DNA of 64,000 bases from JASBYZ01 sp029983705 (GCA_965119715.1 OZ221969.1:310001-374000); one strand, 5' to 3'; numbered from the stretch's first letter, positions 24,593 to 33,434 are shown. Numbers and translations are program-made. The notes: generated from the letters alone by a model not told the origin.

Positions 24593-25664
24593 GCTCTGAG
24601 GCTAGCACAAGAGCACAAGCTGCCTCTGTGACTACATTAGCGCGCAATGCTATGCAGGGATCATGTCTTCCTCGGTAGCTTTGCGTGCTATTTTTATGCT
24701 CTAAAAGATCAACCGTTTGTTGCTCAAGATAAATTGTTGGAGTTGGTTTAAGAGCAGTATGGATAACGATTGGCATACCGTTACTCATACCACCATCAAT
24801 GCCGCCCATGTTATTACTGAGGTGAGATATCTCTAAACTTTGAGCCTTATAAGCTATCCCATCATTAGCGCTTGAACCGCTTAAGCCGCAAAGTTCAAAA
24901 CCTTTCCCAAAAGATACCCCTTTAACTCCTGGTATTCCAAAAAGCACTTGAGAAAACTTAGACTCTAAACCTTCAAATAGAGGGCCCCCTATTCCAACTG
25001 GAAGGCCAAATATAAGAGTTTGTATACGCCCTCCAACTGAATCTCCTGATGTTTGAGCAGCTTTTATCTCTTGAGCAAAGGCTTGGGCATCACAATCAAA
25101 ATATGGGGTTCCATCCTTTTGGCTTATTCTCTTATACTCATCAATATTTTTTTCTGGAGCTTCTGCATCAATGCATGAACTTATACATCTACCTACTTGA
25201 ACCAAGCGCGAAGCAACTAAAATACCCTTAGTATCAAGTACTTGTTTTAATAAAGCTCCTGCGTATACCAAAGGAAGCATCATACGTCCAGAAAAAGGTC
25301 CTCCCCCAGACATATCAACAGTACCTTTATATCTTACATATGCAGGATAATCTGCATGAGAAGGTCTTGGAAAGCGTAAACTTTGTTCGTAATCCTTTGA
25401 ACGTACATCAGAGTTTTCAAAATAGACTAGCAAGGGCTCGCCGGTACTCAACTTATCTTTTTCACCACTTAAAAAGATAGGTTGGTCTTTCTCTTTACGC
25501 TTGCTTGTAAGCTCTTTGCCAGCTCTTCTACGTTCTAAATCAAGTTGAATTTGAGGATGTATAAGATTAAGACCTTGAGGAAGTCCTGAAATAACTAGCC
25601 CTAAGCCTTGAGCATGTGAACTTCCAAAAAATCTCAAATCCAGTGAGTTTAATGTGAGTTGCAT
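24585..25664 (-). CDS. aroC: Chorismate synthase
   Basis: FMN-dependent conversion of EPSP to chorismate. 359 residues. Signatures in order: GSSHAQGLGL, FPRPSHADY, SGGGPFSGR, GDSVGGRIQ, FGIPGVKGVSFGKGF, NNMGGIDGGMSNGMP and RGRHDPCIALRANVVTEA. The first motif is divergent (usually G-x-SHG) and the Arg usually found in GGGRFS is Pro here. AGAGG precedes the ATG. It overlaps the end of aroA by 16 bp, in an aroK-aroA-aroC operon. Confidence 0.95.
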   Translation of the reverse strand: MQLTLNSLDLRFFGSSHAQGLGLVISGLPQGLNLIHPQIQLDLERRRAGKELTSKRKEKDQPIFLSGEKDKLSTGEPLLVYFENSDVRSKDYEQSLRFPRPSHADYPAYVRYKGTVDMSGGGPFSGRMMLPLVYAGALLKQVLDTKGILVASRLVQVGRCISSCIDAEAPEKNIDEYKRISQKDGTPYFDCDAQAFAQEIKAAQTSGDSVGGRIQTLIFGLPVGIGGPLFEGLESKFSQVLFGIPGVKGVSFGKGFELCGLSGSSANDGIAYKAQSLEISHLSNNMGGIDGGMSNGMPIVIHTALKPTPTIYLEQQTVDLLEHKNSTQSYRGRHDPCIALRANVVTEAACALVLASELI

Positions 25665-26848
25665 GAGCCTACCTCTAATCTTGCGCCTAAGCTTGATAAC
25701 TCTTTAAAGAACTGAGGATATGACTTAATTACTGCCTCAGCCTTTATTATTTTACAAGGACCTTGTGCAAAACAAGCAGCAATAGCGCCCGCCATAGCTA
25801 TTCGGTGGTCGTTATACGAGTGTATAGTGCATGCCTTAAAACTTTCTTGACCATGCACAAAGAAGGCGTTTTGAGTATAGTATGCTCTCACACCTAATGA
25901 AGAAAGTAACTCATAGCTTGAGCGCAATCGGTCTGATTCCTTAAAGCGCAGTCGGTCTATATTGATAAAGCTCGTAAGTTTAGATGCTTGATGAGCGGCA
26001 AGCACACAAAGTATCGGAAATAAATCAGGGGTGTGAGCTATATCTATAAGACTATTTTGAGGGCGCTTAAGTTCTTTTATGAAGTTGAGTATGTGCTTAT
26101 CGCCCTGTAAGCTATTTTGATTGAGCTCTTTAACTTTAAGGGATGCCCCTAAGGCTTTAGCCACAAGAAAAAATGCTGCTTGAGACCAATCTCTCTCAAG
26201 AAATTCTTGAGTTAGTAATCTAAATTCTTTAGATGGATAAATTTTGAAGCTTAGTAAACCTTCCTTATTGGTCTCTAGTTCAATTTTTGCTCCAGCTTTT
26301 TTAAGCATCTTAAGTGTGGTGTCAACATACGGTTTTGAGTGAAGAGTTTTTTCTAAGCTAAGATATGCAGGTGTATTTCTTGCAACAAGTGCAATTAGCA
26401 TACCGCTTACATATTGAGAAGAAACACTTGGATCAATGGTGTAACTTTTCTTATCTAAGCTAGAAGTGAACACACCTGGTATAGCCACTTTTCCAAAAAG
26501 AGGAGTGTAGGCGTCTAGGGGGCGCTTTTTTAAATCATCATGTGCGTCTAAATAATATGAGCCACCTAAAAGCGCTAAAAGTGGAATCATAAAGCGCAAA
26601 GTAGAGCTTGAAGATTTAAAGTTAAGCTGAGCTTTATGAGGGTGTAATCTAAGTTCTTCTAATACATCTAGCGTCGTTACAATATCATCTGAAAGAAGAG
26701 GACTTAAGCTTTGTACTAAATTTTTGCTGTAAGTAAAATTAGTGGGATCTAGAAAGTAATTAATAATAAAAAAGCGATGAACAAGAGATTTAGATAGAGG
26801 AGGATAGATTTCACCATCTAACTTGCTTGGATACACTGTGATATCCAT
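25649..26848 (-). CDS. aroA: 3-phosphoshikimate 1-carboxyvinyltransferase (EPSP synthase)
   Basis: Joins PEP and shikimate 3-phosphate. 399 residues, slightly short. Motifs are present but divergent: PPLSKSLVHR (usual S-K-S..HR), SSSSTLRFMIPL (usual SGTT.R), YVSGMLIAL, IDRLRFKESDRL and YNDHRIAMAGAI. The PEP-site Lys of PLSKS and the Lys-Glu pair in RFKESDR are retained. The divergence places it outside the common class I glyphosate-sensitive pattern (no GNAGT), but activity is expected. GGAGGG precedes the ATG; 21 bp after aroK and overlapping aroC by 16 bp. Confidence 0.93.
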   Translation of the reverse strand: MDITVYPSKLDGEIYPPLSKSLVHRFFIINYFLDPTNFTYSKNLVQSLSPLLSDDIVTTLDVLEELRLHPHKAQLNFKSSSSTLRFMIPLLALLGGSYYLDAHDDLKKRPLDAYTPLFGKVAIPGVFTSSLDKKSYTIDPSVSSQYVSGMLIALVARNTPAYLSLEKTLHSKPYVDTTLKMLKKAGAKIELETNKEGLLSFKIYPSKEFRLLTQEFLERDWSQAAFFLVAKALGASLKVKELNQNSLQGDKHILNFIKELKRPQNSLIDIAHTPDLFPILCVLAAHQASKLTSFINIDRLRFKESDRLRSSYELLSSLGVRAYYTQNAFFVHGQESFKACTIHSYNDHRIAMAGAIAACFAQGPCKIIKAEAVIKSYPQFFKELSSLGARLEVGSCNSH

Positions 26849-26869
26849 ATCTACCCTCCACTTACGAGC

Positions 26870-27379
26870 TTATTTATCTGCTCCCTCAATATATTTTAAG
26901 ATTTCATCAGCTATAGCTTCAGGAGCTTGGTCTGCATTAATGTAGTAATGACAATACTTTTTGTAAATGTCTTGTCTTTGATTGTAAAGCTTTTCAAGAT
27001 CTTCTTTAGAGGTAGCAAGGGCACGATTGTTAGATTCATCCTTAATCCGATCGTATGCCACCTCAAAAGGCACATCTAAATAAATAACCGTAACATCTTT
27101 ATTTGGAAGATCCTCAATAATTCTTTCTTGAACAAGACTTCCGCCGCCAGCAGAAATAACTACCTTAGGGTGAACATCTAATAAAAACATGAGCACATGG
27201 TATTCAGTGTCTCTAAAGTTTTCTTCTCCCTCAGAGGCAAAAATTTCTGAAATGCTCTTTGAGTATGCTTCTTCAATATATTCATCCAAGTCTACCCAGG
27301 CAATTGTTGGATACATACGATCTGCGAGCATATGTCCAACGGTAGTTTTTCCAGCCCCCATAAAACCAGAAATAACCAC
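26870..27379 (-). CDS. aroK: Shikimate kinase, starting 8 nt after tRNA-Ser
   Basis: Phosphorylates shikimate. About 169 residues. The P-loop is SGFMGAGKTTVGHML at the very start, then AWVDLDEYIEEAYSKSISEIF (substrate-binding Asp), EENFRDTEY (Arg) and ISAGGGSLVQE. The first plausible codon is GTG 27379, only 8 bases after the CCA end of tRNA-Ser and with no ribosome site. The frame is open upstream through the whole tRNA gene, but those codons simply read tRNA. Translation therefore looks leaderless after tRNA processing. Confidence 0.93.
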   Translation of the reverse strand: MVISGFMGAGKTTVGHMLADRMYPTIAWVDLDEYIEEAYSKSISEIFASEGEENFRDTEYHVLMFLLDVHPKVVISAGGGSLVQERIIEDLPNKDVTVIYLDVPFEVAYDRIKDESNNRALATSKEDLEKLYNQRQDIYKKYCHYYINADQAPEAIADEILKYIEGADK

Positions 27380-27387
27380 ACGTTGTC

Positions 27388-27480
27388 TGGCGGAGGAAGA
27401 GGGATTCGAACCCTCGTAACTTTCATTTAAAGTTAAACGGTTTTCGAGACCGCCGCATTCAACCACTCTGCCATTCCTCC
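27388..27480 (-). tRNA. tRNA-Ser (anticodon CGA)
   Basis: 93 nt with encoded CCA. Acceptor GGAGGAA pairs with TTCCTCC; anticodon loop CTCGAAA gives CGA (reads UCG); a long variable arm typical of serine tRNA follows; T-arm GAGGGTTCGAATCCCTC. It is directly followed by aroK. Confidence 0.97.
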
Positions 27481-27522
27481 TTATTACTAAGATATATCTA
27501 AAAAATGATTATTAAATGATAC

Positions 27523-27616
27523 TGGCGGAGCGCTGGGGATTTGAACCCCAGAAACGGCTCAACACCGTTTACACGATTTCCAATCGTGCTCCTTCAGCCA
27601 ACTCGGACAGCGCTCC
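27523..27616 (-). tRNA. tRNA-Ser (anticodon GGA)
   Basis: 94 nt with encoded CCA. Acceptor GGAGCGC/GCGCTCC, anticodon stem CACGA/TCGTG around TTGGAAA (GGA, reads UCC/UCU), long variable arm, T-arm TGGGGTTCAAATCCCCA. First of two tandem serine tRNAs read towards aroK. A possible -10 TATACT lies about 30 bp upstream. Confidence 0.97.
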
Positions 27617-27745
27617 ATAATAAAAACTCTGGCGATTAGTATAACGTATTTCTTAAATTAGGTAATAATTTAAGAGAAATATCATACCCTTTCACAGGAA
27701 GTCCAGCAATCAGATATCATATAAGGACTACTATATAAGGGAATC

Positions 27746-27799
27746 ATGCGTATTTGGGGTGAGCAGTGGTCGAGGCCTTTTTATCTTATATTTCAATAA
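27746..27799 (+). other. Possible 17-codon leader ORF overlapping the TRIC-like gene start
   Basis: ATG 27746 preceded by AAGGGAATC opens a 17-residue frame (MRIWGEQWSRPFYLIFQ) that runs across the GTG start of the downstream gene in another frame. It has a better ribosome site than the main gene. It may be a translation-coupling leader peptide or chance. Confidence 0.35.
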
Positions 27800-28710
27800 T
27801 TATATCAAGCCTTATGAGTGTAGATAGCTCAAGCATTGTTAATGGCCTCATGTCCAATGTTATTACTACCAGTCCTATTAATTCAACCTACGTAAACGTG
27901 CCTCAAGTCTTAGAGTATTTGGCGGTAATTACCGGTTGTATGTATGGTGCTTCAGCTGCCTTTGATAAGAAATTAGATATTATGGGCGCTATGACCTTAT
28001 CGCTCATCAATGGTTTTGGCGGAGGTATTATTCGTGACATTTTAATACCTTCTACATCAGTATATTTTTTAGATACGCCAAGTGCTGTGGTAATGGGTTT
28101 GCTTTTTGGTGTCTTAACCTATTACTTTAGATCTTTAGTTACCTTAGTGGATAAACCCTTACAAATGATAGATACCACCTCCATGGCTCTCTTTGCCTTT
28201 CTTGGTGCAGAAAAAGCTGTAGCTGCAGGTTATGCCCCTATTTCTTGTATGATATTAGGCTTTATTACCAGTGTTGGTGGAGGATATCTACGCGACATTT
28301 CACTTGATGATACTCCATCGATGTTTAAGGCTGGAAATTTTAACGCAATTGCTGCTTTAGCAGGTGCGGTTGTCTATGTTGGCTTAATTGAGCTACATGT
28401 TGTTAAGATATTTGCTGTAGTGTGCTGTGTGCTTACCACCATTGGCTTAAGAGGTTTTTCAATAATCTTTAACTGGAGAACTCAAGATCCAGTTGACTAC
28501 TCTGAGCACGTACTTAAACCTATTAAACGTATTTTTAGGTACGAAGACGGTTCTCAAGATTTAGCAGAAACTACTGCAGAAGCTCGTGAAATCTACCATG
28601 CAAACCCTGCAGACCTATTAGTATTTGATAAGAACGCGGTATTGGTAGTTCATGAAATTGCAGATACCACCCTCACCGAACTTGATTCATCTGAGGATGA
28701 TGAGGACTAG
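27766..28710 (+). CDS. TRIC/UPF0126-family membrane protein with hydrophilic tail
   Basis: 314 residues. Two internal repeats each end in a Gly-rich signature: GFGGGIIRDIL and VGGGYLRDIS, the hallmark of the UPF0126 / trimeric intracellular cation channel fold, with about seven transmembrane helices between residues 45 and 235. Bacterial members have been linked to potassium or glycine movement; the substrate here is unknown. An 80-residue acidic C-terminal extension follows and is not part of the core family. Start GTG 27766 is preceded by GGGGTGA. It is convergent with the foldase gene, overlapping by 4 bp. Confidence 0.85.
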   Translation: MVEAFLSYISIIISSLMSVDSSSIVNGLMSNVITTSPINSTYVNVPQVLEYLAVITGCMYGASAAFDKKLDIMGAMTLSLINGFGGGIIRDILIPSTSVYFLDTPSAVVMGLLFGVLTYYFRSLVTLVDKPLQMIDTTSMALFAFLGAEKAVAAGYAPISCMILGFITSVGGGYLRDISLDDTPSMFKAGNFNAIAALAGAVVYVGLIELHVVKIFAVVCCVLTTIGLRGFSIIFNWRTQDPVDYSEHVLKPIKRIFRYEDGSQDLAETTAEAREIYHANPADLLVFDKNAVLVVHEIADTTLTELDSSEDDED

Positions 28711-29705
28711 TTTTGAGTATCTAGATACTCAATATCAGCTTCTTGCTTAAGCTCATCTAAATAAGCACTGTATTTTTGTCCTGAAAGCTGGTTCATCATA
28801 AGCAGCATAATGGAGTCTAGTACGTCTTGAGGTATATCCTCGTAGGCAATATGTTCTTTTTTATCGAGGTTAAAGGTATCTGTGCACTTGATAATATGGT
28901 AGCCAAATTGAGATTTTACAATTGGAGATACTTCGCCTTTATGTAATTTGTTTAAAGCATTTTGATACTCAGGTACAAAGTTTGCCAGAAAATCCCAACC
29001 AACGTTGCCACCATCAGCTGCAGAACCATCGAGTGAATACTGTTTAGCAAGTTCTGCAAAGTCTTCTCCATCTTTAAGCTTTTGAGCTACTTTTTGTGCG
29101 GTATCAAGATCATTTATGTTAAAGAGCATATGGGAAGATTTTCTGCCTGAAAAATTGGAAGCTATTGTCTCACAAAATTGATGTTTTTCATCTTCATTTG
29201 GACTGACCTTATCGGCAATTTTTTGATGAAGCTTTTGGCTTAAAATTCCTAATCTCACTGCGTCTCTATAAGATTTTTCTGTATATCCACTGGCGATAAG
29301 GGCGTTATGCCAAGAGCTTTTATTAGGATAGTTTTCTTTAAGCTTTTTAATTTGTCTATCAAGCTCTTCTTCATCAACGGTGATGTTTTCTTTTGCTGCA
29401 GCGTCTTTAATAAGCTCTAAATTAATAAGCTTATCTTCAATTTGATTAGTAAAATCTTGATCTGTCATACCTTGTTCTTTTAGAAAGGTATTCCAGTGTT
29501 CAGAATCTTTGATGTGATATTGGCTTTTAATTACATTGATTTGCTGATCGATATCATGGTTGGTTATTTTATTACCGTTGACTGTGATAATGGTTTTTTC
29601 TGGTACTGCATGCTCAATAGTGTTTGTATCTGCTTTTGAACATGCAGCGATTCCAAGTGTGATTAAACATAGAAAACTAATGATGACAAGTGGAGTTTTG
29701 TTCAT
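28707..29705 (-). CDS. PrsA/SurA-like lipoprotein peptidyl-prolyl isomerase
   Basis: 332 residues. Lipoprotein signal: short positive start, hydrophobic core, and IAAC at 19-22. Next comes a SurA-N-like chaperone region, then a parvulin-type domain at about 185-275 (SSHMLFNINDLDTAQKVAQKL, FAELAKQYSLDGSAADGGNVGW, GYHIIKC). It would fold secreted proteins at the outer face of the membrane. ATG 29705 has AGGAT 4 bases upstream; a TTG five codons earlier overlaps this site. Downstream of typA on the same strand. Confidence 0.9.
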   Translation of the reverse strand: MNKTPLVIISFLCLITLGIAACSKADTNTIEHAVPEKTIITVNGNKITNHDIDQQINVIKSQYHIKDSEHWNTFLKEQGMTDQDFTNQIEDKLINLELIKDAAAKENITVDEEELDRQIKKLKENYPNKSSWHNALIASGYTEKSYRDAVRLGILSQKLHQKIADKVSPNEDEKHQFCETIASNFSGRKSSHMLFNINDLDTAQKVAQKLKDGEDFAELAKQYSLDGSAADGGNVGWDFLANFVPEYQNALNKLHKGEVSPIVKSQFGYHIIKCTDTFNLDKKEHIAYEDIPQDVLDSIMLLMMNQLSGQKYSAYLDELKQEADIEYLDTQN

Positions 29706-29829
29706 TACTATCCTAAACAAATAATGCCAATACTTTTCTATATTTTTGCGAACTTATATGACAGAACAGTGAATATCTACACGAGGTTTTATGATTCTTT
29801 AATCCTGCAATATAAGCACATAACTCATG

Positions 29830-31641
29830 CTATTTATTCTTAGCTTTTTTACGCTCAAGTGCTGAGAGAAGACGTTTACGCAGACGAATATGATTTGGGG
29901 TAATCTCAACCAACTCATCGTCTTCGATATACTCTAAGGACTCCTCTAAGGTAAATTTAACTGGTGGAGTTAAGATAATACCCTTATCAGCTGAAGCAGC
30001 ACGAGTGTTGGTTAGGTTTTTAGACTTAGCTATGTTTACTACCAAGTCACCTTCACGATTAGCCTCACCAACAATCATTCCCTCATAACATTCCTCACCA
30101 GGACCTATAAACATAGTTCCGCGAGTTTGAAGGGTATCAAGTGCATAGGCTACTGATTTATCGGTAGTCATAGAAATCATCGCACCGTTTTGACGACCAC
30201 CAATATCTCCACGATATGGACCGTAATCATAGAAATTGTGGAACATAATAGCTTCACCATGAGATACGTTTAATACGCGGGTTCTTAGTCCCATCATACC
30301 TCTGGTTGGAATTCTAAACTCAAGGTGGGTGTGGTCATCTCTTTGAGACATATCTACCATCTCTCCACCAGCAGTTCCAAATACCTCAATAATTTTACCA
30401 GCGTATAGCTGTGGAACTTCTACAACAGCCTGCTCAATTGGCTCTTGCTTATTGCCATTTTCATCAGTTGAAAAAATAACGCGAGGGCGTCCAACTTGAA
30501 ATTCATAACCTTCACGGCGCATAGTTTCCATTAATACTGAAAGGTGTAAGATACCGCGGCCTGAAACCCCAATACCACTTTTATCTTCAAGCTCAGTAAT
30601 GCGCATTGAAATGTTTGATTCAGCTTCTCTTAAAAGGCGCTCTTTAAGTTGGCGAGCACCAACAATATCGCCATCTCTACCAACAAGAGGTGAGGTAGAT
30701 GCCTCAAATACTACCGATAAGGTAGGTTGCTCAATCTTAATTGGATCAAGTTCAACTGGATTTTCACGAGAGGTAAACATATCTCCAATATCTGCATCTT
30801 CAACACCAACAACCGCAACAATATCTCCGGCGCTCGCAGAATCTGCCTCTACACGTCCAAGACTTTCAAAGGTATAGAGCTGTTTAACATTTGCATTATA
30901 TCGAGAACCGTCAGAATGAATTACTAAAATTGGGTCACCTGTATTAAGTGTGCCTGAGTACAGACGTCCAATACCAATACGACCTACAAAGTTTGAGTGA
31001 TCCACAGTGCAAACTTGCAGCGCCACAGGACCTTCAGGATCTACATCTGGAGCTGGGATATGCTCAAGAATTGAGTCAAGTAGAGGATACATATCCATAT
31101 TGCCGTCATCATACTCATAACGAGCATAACCATTAACACCTGAAGCATAAATGATTGGAAAATCAAGCTGCTCATCAGATGCATCAAGTTCAACCATGAG
31201 GTCAAATACTTGGTCTAAAACCTCATCAGGTCTAGCACCTGGTCTATCAATCTTGTTGATAACAAGCATAATTTTTAAATCTAAAGCGATTGCATGTTTG
31301 AGCACAAAGCGTGTTTGAGGCATAGGGCCTTCAAAGGCATCAACAATTAAAAGTGCTCCGTCTGCCATTTTTAACACACGCTCAACTTCTCCACCAAAAT
31401 CAGCGTGACCAGGAGTATCAATCACATTAATTTTTACATCTTTGTAATTAATTGAGAAGTTTTTAGCCAAAATAGTAATGCCGCGCTCACGCTCTTGATC
31501 ATTTGAGTCGAGTACACGCTCTTCTACTTGTTGGTTTTCTCTAAATGCTCCTGCCGCCTTTAGTAGAGAGTCAACCATGGTAGTTTTGCCGTGGTCAACA
31601 TGGGCGATAATCGCAATATTACGTAAGTTCTCCTGGCGCAT
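29830..31641 (-). CDS. typA: Translational GTPase TypA/BipA
   Basis: Ribosome-associated GTPase involved in 50S assembly and stress or cold adaptation. 603 residues. G1 AHVDHGKTT at 13-21, switch region RERGITILAKN, DTPGHADF and NKIDRPGARP, then EF-G-like domains and the TypA-specific C-terminal domain. Normal length. AGGAG lies 13 bases before the ATG, rather far. It is preceded by a possible promoter TTAACT-17-TATTAG. Confidence 0.97.
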   Translation of the reverse strand: MRQENLRNIAIIAHVDHGKTTMVDSLLKAAGAFRENQQVEERVLDSNDQERERGITILAKNFSINYKDVKINVIDTPGHADFGGEVERVLKMADGALLIVDAFEGPMPQTRFVLKHAIALDLKIMLVINKIDRPGARPDEVLDQVFDLMVELDASDEQLDFPIIYASGVNGYARYEYDDGNMDMYPLLDSILEHIPAPDVDPEGPVALQVCTVDHSNFVGRIGIGRLYSGTLNTGDPILVIHSDGSRYNANVKQLYTFESLGRVEADSASAGDIVAVVGVEDADIGDMFTSRENPVELDPIKIEQPTLSVVFEASTSPLVGRDGDIVGARQLKERLLREAESNISMRITELEDKSGIGVSGRGILHLSVLMETMRREGYEFQVGRPRVIFSTDENGNKQEPIEQAVVEVPQLYAGKIIEVFGTAGGEMVDMSQRDDHTHLEFRIPTRGMMGLRTRVLNVSHGEAIMFHNFYDYGPYRGDIGGRQNGAMISMTTDKSVAYALDTLQTRGTMFIGPGEECYEGMIVGEANREGDLVVNIAKSKNLTNTRAASADKGIILTPPVKFTLEESLEYIEDDELVEITPNHIRLRKRLLSALERKKAKNK

Positions 31642-31697
31642 AAAACTAGCTAATCTCCTAATAACAATTATTTATTTGATAGTTAAGCGAATATATT

Positions 31698-32153
31698 TTA
31701 AATTAATAGATCTTCAATTCCAGCAGCTTGCGGTTCTGTCCACAAGAAATCCTCTGGAGTTTTACCGTGTTGGTAAAAGGAATACCCAGAATACGCATGT
31801 TTACTACCAGCTTCACCAAATTCTACAACAACGGCAGGTTTTAATTTTTTATCCTGCTCATCTTGTACAAGAGCATCATAGCCAATTGCATATCGTATAG
31901 GTTTTTTCACAGAACCAATACCTTTTTGGGCTGACATTTGAAGGTATGCTCGCGCTCCTTGGAGGCACTGGTCTTTATCATCCTCTGTAAAGCTTACGAG
32001 CTCTCTATTACCGTGTTCATCCTCAACTGCAAGCATTGGCCAAAGCTCTTTATGCTCTGCAAGCTCATTAAAACTTTCTTCAAAAGTTGAGGAAGCAAGT
32101 GAGTCAAGCTGATGTGAAATTTTATCTGGTTTAGCTGAACGCTTATGAGACAT
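31698..32153 (-). CDS. Conserved-looking soluble protein of unknown function
   Basis: 151 residues, acidic, no transmembrane segment or signal. I recognise no family. It has a basic start (MSHKRSAKPDK), then helical and mixed segments (ELWPMLAVEDEHGNRELVSFTEDD; KPAVVVEFGEAGSKHAYSGYSFYQHG). It follows the membrane J-protein gene by 9 bp and probably shares its transcript, so a link with that chaperone system is possible but unproven. Confidence 0.65.
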   Translation of the reverse strand: MSHKRSAKPDKISHQLDSLASSTFEESFNELAEHKELWPMLAVEDEHGNRELVSFTEDDKDQCLQGARAYLQMSAQKGIGSVKKPIRYAIGYDALVQDEQDKKLKPAVVVEFGEAGSKHAYSGYSFYQHGKTPEDFLWTEPQAAGIEDLLI

Positions 32154-32162
32154 TGAGGCACC

Positions 32163-32717
32163 TCAGGCTTTTTCTTGTGTTAGTTCTTGCATTATCTTCT
32201 TTTTTTCATCTTCTAATGCTTGTATTTGTTCTTTAAGCTCACGTCTTTGCATGCTTGCACGGATTATGCCGATTAAACCTATTATAAACATAGATGAAGC
32301 AAGTGCTGCAAATAAAGGAAACCTTCTACCTGCAAAAGTTATAAGAAGGCCTGAAATTGTAAGTAATCCATATGTTTTTAAGCGATCAGCTTCAGCATCC
32401 TCATAAGATATAAGGGTAAGACGTGCAGTTTCTGCAGCGTTATAACGTATCTGAAGTTGGGAAAGCTTAGAATCAACATGCGGATTTGAGCTTGCTTGCT
32501 GCTGATAGTTTTGGGCAGCTTGCTTATTATGTAATAAAAACTCTTTAGCTTGGGTGATAAGTTTAAACTGCTCACTTGCCTTTTGTGCAAGCTTTTCATT
32601 GTGATTAAATCTATCTGGATGCATAATCTGAGCAAGCTCTCTATAAGAGGATTTAATTTCTTGCTCAGATGCACCTTCACTTAAACCGAGTATATGTAAT
32701 GCCTCTATATAATTCAT
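32163..32717 (-). CDS. Membrane-anchored J-domain protein
   Basis: 184 residues. The N-terminal J domain (about 1-70) has NYIEALHILGLSEGASEQEIKSSYRELAQIMHPDRF with the essential HPD at 33-35. A Gln-rich stretch follows, then two hydrophobic segments (about 120-155), then a charged coiled-coil tail (RRELKEQIQALEDEKKKIMQEL). It lacks the Gly/Phe and zinc domains of DnaJ, so it is a type III J-protein likely recruiting DnaK to the membrane. 10 bp downstream of the mini-rubredoxin gene. Confidence 0.85.
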   Translation of the reverse strand: MNYIEALHILGLSEGASEQEIKSSYRELAQIMHPDRFNHNEKLAQKASEQFKLITQAKEFLLHNKQAAQNYQQQASSNPHVDSKLSQLQIRYNAAETARLTLISYEDAEADRLKTYGLLTISGLLITFAGRRFPLFAALASSMFIIGLIGIIRASMQRRELKEQIQALEDEKKKIMQELTQEKA

Positions 32718-32727
32718 GCTTAATAAA

Positions 32728-32844
32728 TTAATTCATCAACTCAAATTGATCTGCTCCAGCCCCGCAAACAGGGCAGATATAGTCTTCAGGAAGCTCTTCT
32801 CCCTCATAAATATAACCGCAGATTATACATTGCCATTGTTTCAT
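32728..32844 (-). CDS. Mini-rubredoxin-like iron protein, 38 residues
   Basis: Two CxxCG knuckles: Cys6-x2-Cys9-Gly (QCIICGYIYEG) and Cys24-x2-Cys27-Gly (YICPVCGAGADQFE). The separation is much shorter than in normal rubredoxins of about 52-54 residues and matches the rubredoxin domain at the end of rubrerythrins. It probably binds one iron in a Cys4 site and transfers electrons, perhaps for peroxide or oxygen defence. AAGG precedes the ATG. It lies 20 bp after the glyoxalase gene and 10 bp before the J-protein gene, clearly within one transcription unit. Confidence 0.85.
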   Translation of the reverse strand: MKQWQCIICGYIYEGEELPEDYICPVCGAGADQFELMN

Positions 32845-32864
32845 AGGAAATACCTTAACCTTAA

Positions 32865-33242
32865 TTAGTAATCAAACTTTTCAGGAACTATTTCTATTCT
32901 GATACCATCTGGGTCATTAATAAAATAAATTCCCATAGCATCATTAACTTTCTCTACACAGCCCATCTGTTCATGGTGTCTCAGTGACTCTTCATAATCT
33001 TCAACCTCAAAGGCAATATGAAGATCTTTTCCACCATTTTCATAAGGCTCAACGCGCCCTTTATTCCAGGTGAGTTCTATTTCAAATTCTCCAGCTTTAG
33101 TAGCCATATACGTGTTAGACCAAGTTTTATCTTCAGCCTCCATAACTCTTACTACCTCTAAACCTAAAGCCTCTCGGTAAAACTCAATTGAAGCATCTCT
33201 ATCTAACACATGAATACAGTAATGGATAAATTTTCCTGCCAT
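32865..33242 (-). CDS. Glyoxalase/VOC superfamily protein, lactoylglutathione lyase-like
   Basis: 125 residues. The VOC fold has four candidate metal ligands in the right order: His in FIHYCIHVLD, Glu in FEIELTW, His in DLHIAFEV and Glu in IRIEIVPE. FYREALGLEVVR and FINDPDGIRIEI are typical of GloA-type glyoxalase I. It would detoxify methylglyoxal, though the thiol cofactor in this organism is uncertain. ATG 33242 with GGAGGGAG upstream is preferred over TTG 33248. First gene of a run with the mini-rubredoxin and J-protein. Confidence 0.88.
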   Translation of the reverse strand: MAGKFIHYCIHVLDRDASIEFYREALGLEVVRVMEAEDKTWSNTYMATKAGEFEIELTWNKGRVEPYENGGKDLHIAFEVEDYEESLRHHEQMGCVEKVNDAMGIYFINDPDGIRIEIVPEKFDY

Positions 33243-33434
33243 ATACAAGCTCCCTCCATAAGTTTGTATCTCTTAATACAACTTGTTTTAATTGTATCTG
33301 AGCGGGCAGCAATAAATGCTTAAACACCTGAAAATCAGAACTTTAGCTAATAAAATATCGGCACGAGTAAAAAGCTTAAATGATGCTATTATTTATATAT
33401 AGTATTTTAACTGGTATTTTAATGATAAAAAAGA

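Noticed and set aside
27380..27466. Upstream extension of aroK to an ATG at 27466
   Set aside because: Those codons are the body of tRNA-Ser and the translated residues match nothing in shikimate kinases.
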